From assembly GCA_013373005.1 (NCBI GenBank), contig JABXIP010000512.1, forward strand, positions 1 to 16,235: 16,235 nucleotides of DNA, in the 5' to 3' direction. Of the stretch, positions 5,996 through 13,754 are shown piece after piece (the first letter of the stretch is position 1; every line of letters begins with the position of its first letter). The notes beneath the pieces are model-generated. The model was not told the DNA's origin. It worked only from the letters and a program-made list of their open reading frames with translations, and made no database searches. The translations under genes and the position numbers were made by a program. This stretch comes from Cytophagia bacterium (GTDB lineage Bacteria; Bacteroidota; Bacteroidia; Cytophagales; Cyclobacteriaceae).

Positions 5996-7465
5996 ATGCC
6001 ACTCGATACTGACAAATTCCTCTTTGAAGCACTAACCTATGACGATGTGCTTCTTCTACCGGGTTATTCCGAAGTTTTACCAAGAAATACGGTTACCAAA
6101 ACTCTGCTGACCAGAAATATTCAATTGAATATTCCTTTGGTTTCTGCAGCCATGGATACTGTAACCGAACACAAGCTGGCCATTGCTATGGCGCTTGAAG
6201 GAGGCTTGGGTTTCATTCACAAAAACATGACTGTAGAACAACAGGCCTTGCAGGTAAGAAAGGTAAAGCGTTCTCAAAGTGGAATGATACTCGACCCGAT
6301 TACCCTCCATGTTGACAGCACAGCCCGTGAAGCGGAGCTAATTATGCGCGAAAACAAGATTGGAGGTATCCCTGTTGTGGACGGAGACAAATACCTGGTA
6401 GGTATTGTAACCAACCGCGATATGCGTTTTATCAAAAACATGACAACTCCGGTTCGTGAGATCATGACTAAGGACAACCTCATTACAGCCAAAATGGGAA
6501 TCAGTCTCGATGAAGCCGAAGGTGTTTTAGAGGAATACAAAATTGAGAAGCTTCCTATCATTGATGATAAAGGAAAGCTAACCGGACTCATCACCTACAA
6601 GGATATCCTGAAAAACAGAAACCGTCCAAATGCCTGTAAAGATGAATTCGGTAGACTAAGAGTTGGCGCAGCTGTTGGGGTTACTCCAGATATTGATGAA
6701 AGAATTCAGGCTTTGGTAAATGCCGGAGTGGATGTGGTAAGCATAGATACTGCGCATGGTCATTCAAAAGGTGTTATCGACACTGCTAAAAGAATTAAGA
6801 AAGCCTATTCAGACCTAGATGTTATTGTCGGCAACATTGCTACAGCAGAAGCAGCAAAAGCTTTGGTTGATGCTGGAGCCGATGCAGTGAAAGTAGGTGT
6901 AGGACCAGGAAGTATTTGTACTACCAGGATTATTGCTGGCGTTGGTATGCCTCAACTCTCAGCCGTTTATGAATCGGCTAAGGCTATTGCAGGTAGCGGT
7001 GTTCCGGTAATTGCCGATGGTGGCATTCGTTATTCTGGCGATGTGGTGAAAGCCATTGCAGCCGGAGCAAGCACCATTATGATTGGCTCGCTTCTAGCAG
7101 GAACCGAAGAAGCTCCTGGCGAAGTAATTCTTTATGAAGGAAGAAAATTCAAGTCTTACCGAGGCATGGGCTCAGTTGAGGCCATGGAAGATGGTTCTAA
7201 AGACCGTTACTTCCAGGATGCTGAAGATGACATCAAAAAACTCGTTCCTGAAGGCATAGTAGGCCGAGTACCTTATAAAGGCTTGGTTCAGGAAGTACTT
7301 TACCAGATTGTTGGTGGTCTTCAGGCAGGTATGGGCTATTGTGGTGCAGCAGATATTGAAGCCATGCAACAAGCCAAGTTTGTAAAAATTACAGGAGCCG
7401 GTGCAAGAGAAAGCCACCCACACGATGTATTTATCACTCGTGAAGCTCCTAATTATAGTAGGTAA
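5996..7465 (+). CDS. guaB: IMP dehydrogenase
   Basis: This 489-residue enzyme oxidises IMP to XMP with NAD+, the committed step of GMP synthesis, in the cytoplasm. The length is standard for bacterial IMPDH. The catalytic barrel begins with LTYDDVLLLPGYSEVLP (13-29). Two CBS domains are inserted at about 94-210 (PVREIMTKD at 152-160). GPGSICTTR (303-311) carries the catalytic cysteine C308. DGGIRYSGD (341-349) is the phosphate-binding loop, YRGMGSVEAM (388-397) precedes the mobile flap, and R404-Y405 match the Arg-Tyr catalytic pair. The C-terminal GAGARESHPHDVFIT is the usual monovalent-cation region. It appears to be a single-gene transcript with its own promoter box and a strong terminator. 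The CBS pair suggests allosteric control by adenine/guanine nucleotides, as known for the family. Confidence 0.98.
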   Translation: MPLDTDKFLFEALTYDDVLLLPGYSEVLPRNTVTKTLLTRNIQLNIPLVSAAMDTVTEHKLAIAMALEGGLGFIHKNMTVEQQALQVRKVKRSQSGMILDPITLHVDSTAREAELIMRENKIGGIPVVDGDKYLVGIVTNRDMRFIKNMTTPVREIMTKDNLITAKMGISLDEAEGVLEEYKIEKLPIIDDKGKLTGLITYKDILKNRNRPNACKDEFGRLRVGAAVGVTPDIDERIQALVNAGVDVVSIDTAHGHSKGVIDTAKRIKKAYSDLDVIVGNIATAEAAKALVDAGADAVKVGVGPGSICTTRIIAGVGMPQLSAVYESAKAIAGSGVPVIADGGIRYSGDVVKAIAAGASTIMIGSLLAGTEEAPGEVILYEGRKFKSYRGMGSVEAMEDGSKDRYFQDAEDDIKKLVPEGIVGRVPYKGLVQEVLYQIVGGLQAGMGYCGAADIEAMQQAKFVKITGAGARESHPHDVFITREAPNYSR

Positions 7466-7485
7466 AAATTATTTAAAATGAATAT

Positions 7486-7524
7486 AAAGGCTGTCAGCTC
7501 TTGAAGAGCTGACAGCCTTTTTTT
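7486..7524 (+). terminator. Intrinsic terminator of guaB
   Basis: A 16-base perfect stem (AAAGGCTGTCAGCTCT with its complement) has a 3-base TGA loop and runs into TTTTTTT, starting 21 bases after the guaB stop. The A-rich 5' side means it also resembles a weaker terminator on the minus strand. Confidence 0.93.
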
Positions 7525-7569
7525 ATTGACTTACACACCCCCTTTAAGCAGAAACAGAATCCCAAAAGC

Positions 7570-7597
7570 AAAAAAAGCCACTCCTTCCGAAGTGGCT
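7570..7597 (-). terminator. Intrinsic terminator of the secDF operon
   Basis: Read on the minus strand, AGCCACT (7597-7591) pairs with AGTGGCT (7582-7576) around an 8-base loop, followed by a run of six or more T. It lies about 55 bases past the secDF stop and faces the guaB terminator, so the convergent operons are separated by two distinct hairpins. Confidence 0.88.
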
Positions 7598-7652
7598 CTT
7601 CTATTTTATAAAATCTAGTGTCTAATATCTGACTTCTAGATTCTGATATCAA

Positions 7653-10600
7653 TTATCCCTGCTGAGCAGTAGCCTCTGCCTTAGCGGCAGCTTTAGCTCT
7701 TGCAGAAGCCTGCTCCTTATCAGCAGCAGCTCCAAGAGATTTCTTAGTTAAGTCAACTACAGTTGGTGTAGCGATAAATACTGAAGAGTATGTACCCACC
7801 AAAATACCAATCAACAAAGCGAAAGAGAAACCTCTCAGTACTTCACCACCGAAGATCAATAGAATCAACACCACAATCATAGTAGTTGCCGATGTAATCA
7901 ATGTACGGCTTATAGTTGAGTTGATAGAGATATTGAAAGTGTTGATCAAATCTTTAGAACCCTTCAATTGAAGCGTCTCACGAATACGGTCAAACACTAC
8001 CACGGTATCGTTTATTGAGTAACCAATAATGGTTAGCAATGCTGCAATAAACACCTGATCAATCTCAAACGAGATTCCGAACCAGCCTGCAATGGCAAAG
8101 GCCGACATTACAATGAATGCATCGTGGATCAAGGCTACAATCGCACCAAGTGAGAACTGCCATCTTCTAAACCTGATGAGAATGTAAATGAAGATTGCAA
8201 GGATCGACAAACCAAAGGCCTCAAAAGACGACTTCTTAATGTCATCGGCAATGGTTGCTCCTACTTTAGACGATGCCACAATAGTGAATTGTCCATCTTT
8301 CAAGTCTACCGTTCCATCAATGAAAGTTTTTCCGGTAGCTTCTGCCAAACCGGTGGTCAAGGCATCTTTAACTGCCTGATCAGCCTCAGTAGATTCTTCA
8401 TCAACTCTGTAAGAGGTTGTGATTTTAAGAATATTGCTGGCATCATAAGTTTTCACCTCTACACCATCTTCGGTAAATACACCTGCAGAAAGAGCCGTTT
8501 TAACATCTGAAGCCACCATTGGCTGATCGAACTGAACTACATAAGAACGACCACCTTTAAAGTCAACACCGAGTCTCAAACCACTAGTAGCAAGAGCTGC
8601 AATACCAATAACGATCACGATAGAAGAGATCATGTAAGCCATTCTTCTCTTACCAAGGAAGTCGATGTTAACGTTAGTCAACCAACCCTTAGATAGAGGC
8701 GTTTCGAAAGAAATCTTGCTTTCGTTGCCCTTCTTAGTCATCCAGGTAACAATTACTCTGGTAATGAATACTGCAGAGAAGAATGAACAGATAATACCAA
8801 TGATTAGGGTAATGGCGAAACCTTTGATAGGTCCTTGGCCCAACCAGAACAAGATAATACCTGTTAATAAAGTAGTAACGTTGGCATCAATAATTGAGCT
8901 GTATGCTTTCTGATAACCAGAATTAATCGCTTGAAGCAATGGCACTCCATCTCTCAATTCCTCACGGATCCTTTCGAAAATCAGTACGTTGGCATCAATC
9001 GACATACCGATGGTTAGTACAATACCTGCAATACCCGGAAGCGTTAATGCCGAACCAATGTTGGCCAAAATTCCAAGAATGAAGAAGATGTTGAACAACA
9101 AAGCTACGTTGGCAACAAGTCCACCCTTAGAGTAATAGAAAACCATGAACACTACAACAATCAGCAATCCAGCAACAATTGAAGTTACACCTTGAGCCTG
9201 TGCTTCTTTACCCAAAGTAGGTCCAACCACAGCCTCCTCAACAATTCTTGTTGGAGCAGGAAGTGAACCAGCCTTTAGAATATTCGATAAATCTTCTGCC
9301 TCTTCCTGAGTAAAGTTTCCTGAGATTGAAGAACTACCATTAGCGATCTCACCTTGAACAGTTGGTGCTGTATACACATAGTTATCAAGTACGATAGCAA
9401 TCTGACGGCCAATATTCTGAGCGGTAAGATTCTTCCACTTCTTAGCACCAACGGTATTCATATTCATGCTTACAGCCGGTCTTGCTCTATCGTCCAAAGA
9501 CTGTCTTGCATCAGTCACTACTTCACCTGTTAGAGGAGCCTCTCCTCTTGATGATTTAATAGCATACAACTGTAGTAATTCAGTATCTGGTGCTGGTTTA
9601 ACAGCCCATTTGAAAGCCAAGTTTTGAGGAATTAACCTTCTTATTCTTTCATTTTTGAAAGCTCTATTGATAGTTCCTGTATCTGCCAGATTAAAGTAGA
9701 ACCCAGCGTATTGGTATGGCTGAATTAAGCCATAAAAGCCTTTACCTCCACTAGCATCAAGACTATTCGGATCTGTAGCAGTTGTATCTGCTTCAGCCAA
9801 TTGAGCCTCTAAAGAGTTAGATGGAGTCTCAGATGGGCTTGCAGTAAGTTCAGTGTTAAGACTAGTGCCTTTTGCCTCGTTTTCAAGTCTGATCATCTCG
9901 TCATTGATGGCACTTAGTGTTGAAGTAATTTCTCCTGGCTCATATACTTCCCAGAACTCCAACTTAGCCACACCTTGCAATAGCTTTCTTACCCTTGCAG
10001 GGTTATCTACACCAGGAAGTTCAATCTGAATTCTTCCTGTTCCCTGAATTCTTTGAATATTCGGTTGTGAAGTACCGAAACGGTCAACCCTTGTTCTAAG
10101 AATTTGGAAGGCTCTGTCAATGGCTTGGTCAACTTCTGTGTTGATCACATCCATTACTTCAGCATTGGTAGACTCGAAGCTGATTTTGCCTCTGTTGGCA
10201 GCATTAGCAAATACTCTGCTCAATCTACCTTCAGGAGCTACTTCATTCCAAGCTTCTTCGAATAACTGAGCATAAGAAGCCTGGCTATTTCTTTGGCGCT
10301 CAGAAGCTAATTCTAATGCTCTTTGGAAATCAGCATTCTGACTGTTACCAGAAAGCCCTTTGATAATCTCAACAGGAGAAACTTCCAAAGTAACGTGCAT
10401 TCCACCCTGAAGGTCAAGACCAAGATTCAACTCCTGCTCCTTAACATCTTTATAAGTGAATTCTGCACCCAAAATATTGAGCACAGGCTCCATCCAGATA
10501 GAGTCCAGATAAGCTTGTTTCTTTTGCTGGTCAATGATTCCAGCATCATCTTTAGCGTATTCAATGGCATCGGCCTGAATACCTCTAGAGAAGAAGGTAA

Positions 10601-10670
10601 TTGACAAATAATACACGCACAAGGCCGTGATTATGATTGTCAAGAAGACAATGGTATTCTTATTTTTCAT
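7653..10670 (-). CDS. secDF: Protein translocase SecDF, fused SecD-SecF
   Basis: This 1005-residue inner-membrane protein uses the proton gradient to help SecYEG complete preprotein translocation. The SecD half has a first membrane helix (about 7-27), LGLDLQGGMHVTLEV (83-97), a large periplasmic P1 domain, and five helices after about 495 including GMSIDANVLIFERIREE (555-571) with the conserved Asp 559. The SecF half begins near 665 with a helix and GLRLGVDFKGGRSY (697-710), and repeats the pattern as YSINDTVVVFDRIRE. Fusion in one chain is usual in Bacteroidota. Oddities are a Ser/Thr/Glu/Ala-rich low-complexity insert at about 262-308 in P1 and an Ala/Lys-rich tail (about the last 25 residues). 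It is the last gene of the minus-strand operon, with an 82-base gap upstream. Confidence 0.98.
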   Translation of the reverse strand: MKNKNTIVFLTIIITALCVYYLSITFFSRGIQADAIEYAKDDAGIIDQQKKQAYLDSIWMEPVLNILGAEFTYKDVKEQELNLGLDLQGGMHVTLEVSPVEIIKGLSGNSQNADFQRALELASERQRNSQASYAQLFEEAWNEVAPEGRLSRVFANAANRGKISFESTNAEVMDVINTEVDQAIDRAFQILRTRVDRFGTSQPNIQRIQGTGRIQIELPGVDNPARVRKLLQGVAKLEFWEVYEPGEITSTLSAINDEMIRLENEAKGTSLNTELTASPSETPSNSLEAQLAEADTTATDPNSLDASGGKGFYGLIQPYQYAGFYFNLADTGTINRAFKNERIRRLIPQNLAFKWAVKPAPDTELLQLYAIKSSRGEAPLTGEVVTDARQSLDDRARPAVSMNMNTVGAKKWKNLTAQNIGRQIAIVLDNYVYTAPTVQGEIANGSSSISGNFTQEEAEDLSNILKAGSLPAPTRIVEEAVVGPTLGKEAQAQGVTSIVAGLLIVVVFMVFYYSKGGLVANVALLFNIFFILGILANIGSALTLPGIAGIVLTIGMSIDANVLIFERIREELRDGVPLLQAINSGYQKAYSSIIDANVTTLLTGIILFWLGQGPIKGFAITLIIGIICSFFSAVFITRVIVTWMTKKGNESKISFETPLSKGWLTNVNIDFLGKRRMAYMISSIVIVIGIAALATSGLRLGVDFKGGRSYVVQFDQPMVASDVKTALSAGVFTEDGVEVKTYDASNILKITTSYRVDEESTEADQAVKDALTTGLAEATGKTFIDGTVDLKDGQFTIVASSKVGATIADDIKKSSFEAFGLSILAIFIYILIRFRRWQFSLGAIVALIHDAFIVMSAFAIAGWFGISFEIDQVFIAALLTIIGYSINDTVVVFDRIRETLQLKGSKDLINTFNISINSTISRTLITSATTMIVVLILLIFGGEVLRGFSFALLIGILVGTYSSVFIATPTVVDLTKKSLGAAADKEQASARAKAAAKAEATAQQG

Positions 10671-10714
10671 TTTTATTATAGTGTTTTTCGCAAAAATTGG
10701 GGTAATAAATAGAG

Positions 10715-10730
10715 GAGAGCGTAGGCTCTC
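10715..10730 (-). terminator. Small hairpin between the small acidic protein gene and secDF
   Basis: GAGAGC and GCTCTC form a perfect 6-base stem with a 4-base loop CTAC, followed on the minus strand by CTCTATTTATT. It could be a weak or attenuating terminator, or an RNA-processing stem that sets secDF levels relative to the upstream genes. The T-tract is interrupted, so strong termination is doubtful. Confidence 0.35.
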
Positions 10731-10752
10731 AGATTCCGAAACAGACGCTTAA

Positions 10753-11121
10753 CTAGGGAGCGTTAGGCGATATAATCTGACGGAAAAGGGTCTTATAAAA
10801 AGGCGAATCACTTAAAGGAACATCCGACACAGGATGGTCTGCATCAACTGATTCAAACTCTATTTCTGCTAAAAGAATGGCCTGAAAAGGCTCTAAAGAA
10901 ATACCGCTAATGGGCAAAAGGGCATCGCAAGTGTATTCATATACCACCTCATGATCTTGCTGAGGAGTGTCTTCATCCTGATCTGCTTGCTCTTGCTGAT
11001 CCGGAGTCTCCTCGCATTGCACATTCACAACCTCCTGGGTAACAACGAAAACAGCCACGAAAAGACCCAGCAAGAACACGAGGCCCTGCTTAAGTTTTTT
11101 TATGTAGTTGCTGTTTTTCAT
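10753..11121 (-). CDS. Small membrane-anchored acidic protein of unknown function
   Basis: I do not recognise this 122-residue protein. It has a basic start (MKNSNYIKKLKQG), one hydrophobic segment (about 13-28) and then a Gln/Glu/Asp-rich stretch (37-57). The C-terminal part (58-122) has two cysteines overall at 36 and 65 and ends FRQIISPNAP. The hydrophobic segment could be a signal peptide or an N-in anchor; the rest would then be periplasmic. C36-C65 could form a disulfide there. Position between udk (36-base gap) and secDF (82-base gap) places it in the operon. A septum-formation initiator (DivIC/FtsB) is of similar size, but no heptad coiled coil is visible, so I reject that name. Codon use looks like its neighbours, and the reading frame is intact, so I consider it a real gene. 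Confidence 0.75.
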   Translation of the reverse strand: MKNSNYIKKLKQGLVFLLGLFVAVFVVTQEVVNVQCEETPDQQEQADQDEDTPQQDHEVVYEYTCDALLPISGISLEPFQAILLAEIEFESVDADHPVSDVPLSDSPFYKTLFRQIISPNAP

Positions 11122-11157
11122 AATGAGGTGACAAATGTAGCAATTGATGTGAGAAAA

Positions 11158-11784
11158 TCACCTTTTCACAGGTATTTTCGACTGAATGACTGCTTTTACC
11201 ACATCTAGGGCACTATCGAAGCCGGTATTGTTGGGAACAATGAGGTCGGCAGTCTCTTTATAGGGAGCAATATACTTCTGAAAAGAGGGCATAATATGGT
11301 TCTCATACTTATAAAGAACATCATCAGCATCGTAGCCTCTTTCTTCTCTATCTCTCTTTAATCTGCGTTGAAGTTTGATGTAGTCCTTCGCATCTATGAA
11401 AATCTTGAGGTCGATCAGTTCAGCAATTTTCTGATAGTGGAAAATGAAAATACCTTCTACCAAAATAACCGGAGCCGGCCTTCTGATAATCTTCTTCGGA
11501 ACAACATTAGGGTTGTTGAAGGTATACTCTTCCTTTTCAATCTCCTTACCTTCGCTCAAAGCCTTTAAATCACTGGCAAAATGCTCATAGTCGATAGACT
11601 CCGGCCGGTCGAAATTATGCTGCCCGTTCTTATCCACCAATTGAAACTCTCGAGGCATATAGTAGTCATCTTGCGAAACGCAAGTGACCGTCTTAGCATC
11701 GAAGCTTTTCTTCAGCTGATTTAGAAACAAAGTTTTACCTGATCCACTTCCACCGGTAATGCCAATGATGTATGGTTTTTCCAT
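11158..11784 (-). CDS. udk: Uridine kinase
   Basis: This 208-residue cytoplasmic enzyme phosphorylates uridine and cytidine (ATP or GTP donor) in pyrimidine salvage. The length matches bacterial Udk. Visible motifs are Walker A GGSGSGKT (11-18), SQDDYY (37-42) with the catalytic Asp region, NFDRPESID (57-65) for nucleoside binding, a hydrophobic strand ending VEG (109-111), and the lid RRLKRDREERG (140-150). It begins 26 bases after rdgB. A phosphoribulokinase is unlikely given this length and the NFDRPES motif. Confidence 0.96.
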   Translation of the reverse strand: MEKPYIIGITGGSGSGKTLFLNQLKKSFDAKTVTCVSQDDYYMPREFQLVDKNGQHNFDRPESIDYEHFASDLKALSEGKEIEKEEYTFNNPNVVPKKIIRRPAPVILVEGIFIFHYQKIAELIDLKIFIDAKDYIKLQRRLKRDREERGYDADDVLYKYENHIMPSFQKYIAPYKETADLIVPNNTGFDSALDVVKAVIQSKIPVKR

Positions 11785-11810
11785 TGTGCAAATTTAGAAA
11801 GGCTATTTAA

Positions 11811-12389
11811 TTATGAGGTGCTTTTTAAGAATTGAACGAGTTTTTCCAGCGCTCTTTTTCTATGACTTATAGTATTCTTTACCTCTGAAGATAGTTCCGC
11901 AAAAGTCTGGTCGTATCCTTCAGGAATAAAAATGGGGTCATAACCGAATCCATCCGCCCCAGACATTTCAGACGCAATCTCTCCTTCCACAATTCCTTCG
12001 AACTGACTCAACTGACCATTGGATGAAATATAAGTCATTACCGCTCTAAACCTTGCTTGTCTGGAATCTTCAGGGTTCAATTCGGAAAGCACCTTTTGCA
12101 TATTGGCGACAGCATCTCTAGACCCTGAATAGTGTGCTGTATGCACTCCGGGTTTGTTACCCAAGGCAGAAACTTCTAGTCCTGAATCATCTGAAAAAAC
12201 AGGAATTTGAAATCTATCGAAGATATACTGAGCTTTCTCCTGAGAGTTTTCTTCTAAGGTTTCATGGGTTTCAGGAATGTCTTCTGAAAAGCCAATATCT
12301 GTAAGCGACAGTAATTCAATACTGTCGCCAACAATCTCTCTTACCTCCTGAAGCTTATGGGCATTGTTGGTGGTGAAGCAGATTTTCAT
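11811..12389 (-). CDS. rdgB: RdgB/HAM1-family XTP/dITP diphosphatase
   Basis: This 192-residue enzyme hydrolyses non-canonical purine triphosphates (dITP, XTP, ITP) to monophosphates and pyrophosphate, keeping damaged bases out of DNA and RNA. The length is standard. TTNNAHKLQE (6-15) is the triphosphate-binding start. SDDSGLEVSALGNKPGV (66-82) contains the metal-binding and catalytic Asp pair D67-D68. GFGYDPIF (147-154) and SHRKRAL (175-181) are the base- and phosphate-binding signatures. It starts 12 bases after the one-domain FKBP gene and is followed by udk, giving a small nucleotide-metabolism subcluster inside the operon. Confidence 0.97.
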   Translation of the reverse strand: MKICFTTNNAHKLQEVREIVGDSIELLSLTDIGFSEDIPETHETLEENSQEKAQYIFDRFQIPVFSDDSGLEVSALGNKPGVHTAHYSGSRDAVANMQKVLSELNPEDSRQARFRAVMTYISSNGQLSQFEGIVEGEIASEMSGADGFGYDPIFIPEGYDQTFAELSSEVKNTISHRKRALEKLVQFLKSTS

Positions 12390-12401
12390 ATCGGAAAGAT
12401 A

Positions 12402-12878
12402 TTATCTGATGTCCACCACAGTTACATCGAACAGAAGCACAGAACTGGCAGGAATGCTACCCTGTCTTCTGGTTCCATAACCATACTTAGATGGAATGAA
12501 TAGCGTAGCGCTTGCTCCTTTATTCAATTCTTGAAAGCCGAGTTCCCATCCTCGCACTACCGTTCCGGCTCCAATCACAAAATCGAATGGTCCTTTACCT
12601 GCAGAGGTATCAAACTCAGTGCTGTCTAGCAGATACCCTTTGTAATGAGCAAATACTGACTCAGCAACCTTGGCATTATCTCCCGTTCCTGGCTGAGTAA
12701 TTAGGTAGTATATACCGGTTTCGTCTATCTCTTGTGCGGAGAGATTATTCTCCTGCAAATAGTCCTCAATAAGTTGCTTGTCAATGGCCAACTGCTCCTG
12801 CTCATCAAACACATCTTCTGTCTGGCAGCCCATAAAAGCTGCTAAAACAAACACCAACAAAAACTTAATTCTATTCAT
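12402..12878 (-). CDS. FKBP-type peptidyl-prolyl isomerase, probable lipoprotein
   Basis: This 158-residue protein has an N-terminal hydrophobic segment ending FMGC, with C18 as the likely lipidated residue. The -3 position is Phe, not the usual Leu, so the lipobox is imperfect. After Cys it is acidic (QTEDVFDEQEQ), similar to export signals that send Bacteroidota lipoproteins to the surface. Residues 35-56 form a helical linker, then one FKBP domain runs to the end. Active-site equivalents are present: EFDTS (88-92), VVRGWELG (107-114), YGYG (132-135) and LLFDV (148-152). It should speed proline isomerisation in the periplasm or at the surface. It lies 3 bases after the larger FKBP protein and looks like a relative of that protein's C-terminal half. 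Confidence 0.93.
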   Translation of the reverse strand: MNRIKFLLVFVLAAFMGCQTEDVFDEQEQLAIDKQLIEDYLQENNLSAQEIDETGIYYLITQPGTGDNAKVAESVFAHYKGYLLDSTEFDTSAGKGPFDFVIGAGTVVRGWELGFQELNKGASATLFIPSKYGYGTRRQGSIPASSVLLFDVTVVDIR

Positions 12879-12881
12879 TTC

Positions 12882-13754
12882 TTAAAAATCAACTACTTCA
12901 ATATCAAATACTAAAACAGAGTTAGGAGGAATTGGCCCACCATCGTTTCTAGCGCCATAAGCGTACTGAGAAGGGATCAATAGTTTGGCTTTACCACCTT
13001 TATCTACTTTTGGAATTCCAAGATCCCAGCCTTCAATTACCTCTCTGTTGCCAAGGGTGAATTCATAAGGAGCATATTCTCGCTGCTCGTAGTACAAATC
13101 GTTTGCTTTCGCTAGTTCCTCATCGCTAGTGTCAATAAGTGTACCATCCAAAAGTCTAACGCTGTAGTCTACCTTTACCTTATCACCTTTTTGTGGAAAC
13201 TCTCCGTTACCTGCCTCTAAAGTTACAACGGCAATACCTTCATCCGTGGTAGTAGCCTCTAAATTATTGTTAACAAGGTAATCTTCTATTATCCCACGGT
13301 CTGTCTCTCTTTGCTTAGCCTGAAACTTCTCAATAAACGCAGCTTCAGTACCAACATCATTCACCTTGATGTTCCACACAATTACCTTGGTACTATCCTC
13401 AGGCATAACGGGGTAACCGGTTAAGCCGGCATATTCTGTAAAAGCCATTTCAATCTGAACACTATCTCCAGGGCCGCAAAGCTGAAATACCTCAGAAAGG
13501 TTAGGAGGAAGGCTAGTAGCAGGGTCTAAGAAATAGCCAGGATCATTTCCAGAATCATAAAGAACAGAATCGCCCAAAGTATGGGTCATCACTACATTCA
13601 TAATATCTCCTTCGCCAGCTCTTTTATCGCTTCCTTCTGAAAGCTTTCTGTATTTCAAACCTGACTCTAACTCAATAAATTCTGGCGTTTTATTACACGC
13701 CAATGCTGTCACCAGCACAAGTGCTGTTAACATTAAACCCTTAATAGTTCTCAT
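12882..13754 (-). CDS. Two-domain FKBP lipoprotein, GldI-like
   Basis: This 290-residue protein has a lipoprotein-type signal (TALACNK, C20). It contains two FKBP-like regions. The first (about 30-135) keeps the strand pattern but lacks the clear FD, GW and YxYG active-site signature, so it is probably not catalytic. A helical linker (about 136-168) leads to the second (about 172-290), which has LIDTS (206-210), VIEGWDLG (239-246), YAYG (264-267), PIPPNSVLVFDIEVVDF, and the expected aromatic residues. In flavobacteria a lipoprotein FKBP (GldI), needed for gliding and type IX secretion, sits beside a DHH phosphoesterase, as here; that is the basis for GldI-like. Whether this organism glides cannot be seen. 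Its ATG overlaps the upstream stop (ATGA), implying translational coupling. Confidence 0.9.
   Translation of the reverse strand: MRTIKGLMLTALVLVTALACNKTPEFIELESGLKYRKLSEGSDKRAGEGDIMNVVMTHTLGDSVLYDSGNDPGYFLDPATSLPPNLSEVFQLCGPGDSVQIEMAFTEYAGLTGYPVMPEDSTKVIVWNIKVNDVGTEAAFIEKFQAKQRETDRGIIEDYLVNNNLEATTTDEGIAVVTLEAGNGEFPQKGDKVKVDYSVRLLDGTLIDTSDEELAKANDLYYEQREYAPYEFTLGNREVIEGWDLGIPKVDKGGKAKLLIPSQYAYGARNDGGPIPPNSVLVFDIEVVDF

Noticed and set aside
7611..7642. AATCTAG ... CTAGATT inverted repeat near the secDF stop
   Set aside because: It is only seven A/T-rich bases with a 17-base spacer. It is not followed by a T-tract and is probably chance next to the real terminators.
10753..11121. Small protein as a septum-formation initiator (DivIC/FtsB)
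   Set aside because: Size and single membrane segment would fit, but there is no coiled-coil heptad pattern after the hydrophobic segment.
10951..11208. Plus-strand open frame opposite the small acidic protein
   Set aside because: It shows no recognisable features. The minus-strand frame fits the operon spacing and has a membrane segment and acidic composition, so it is the better gene.
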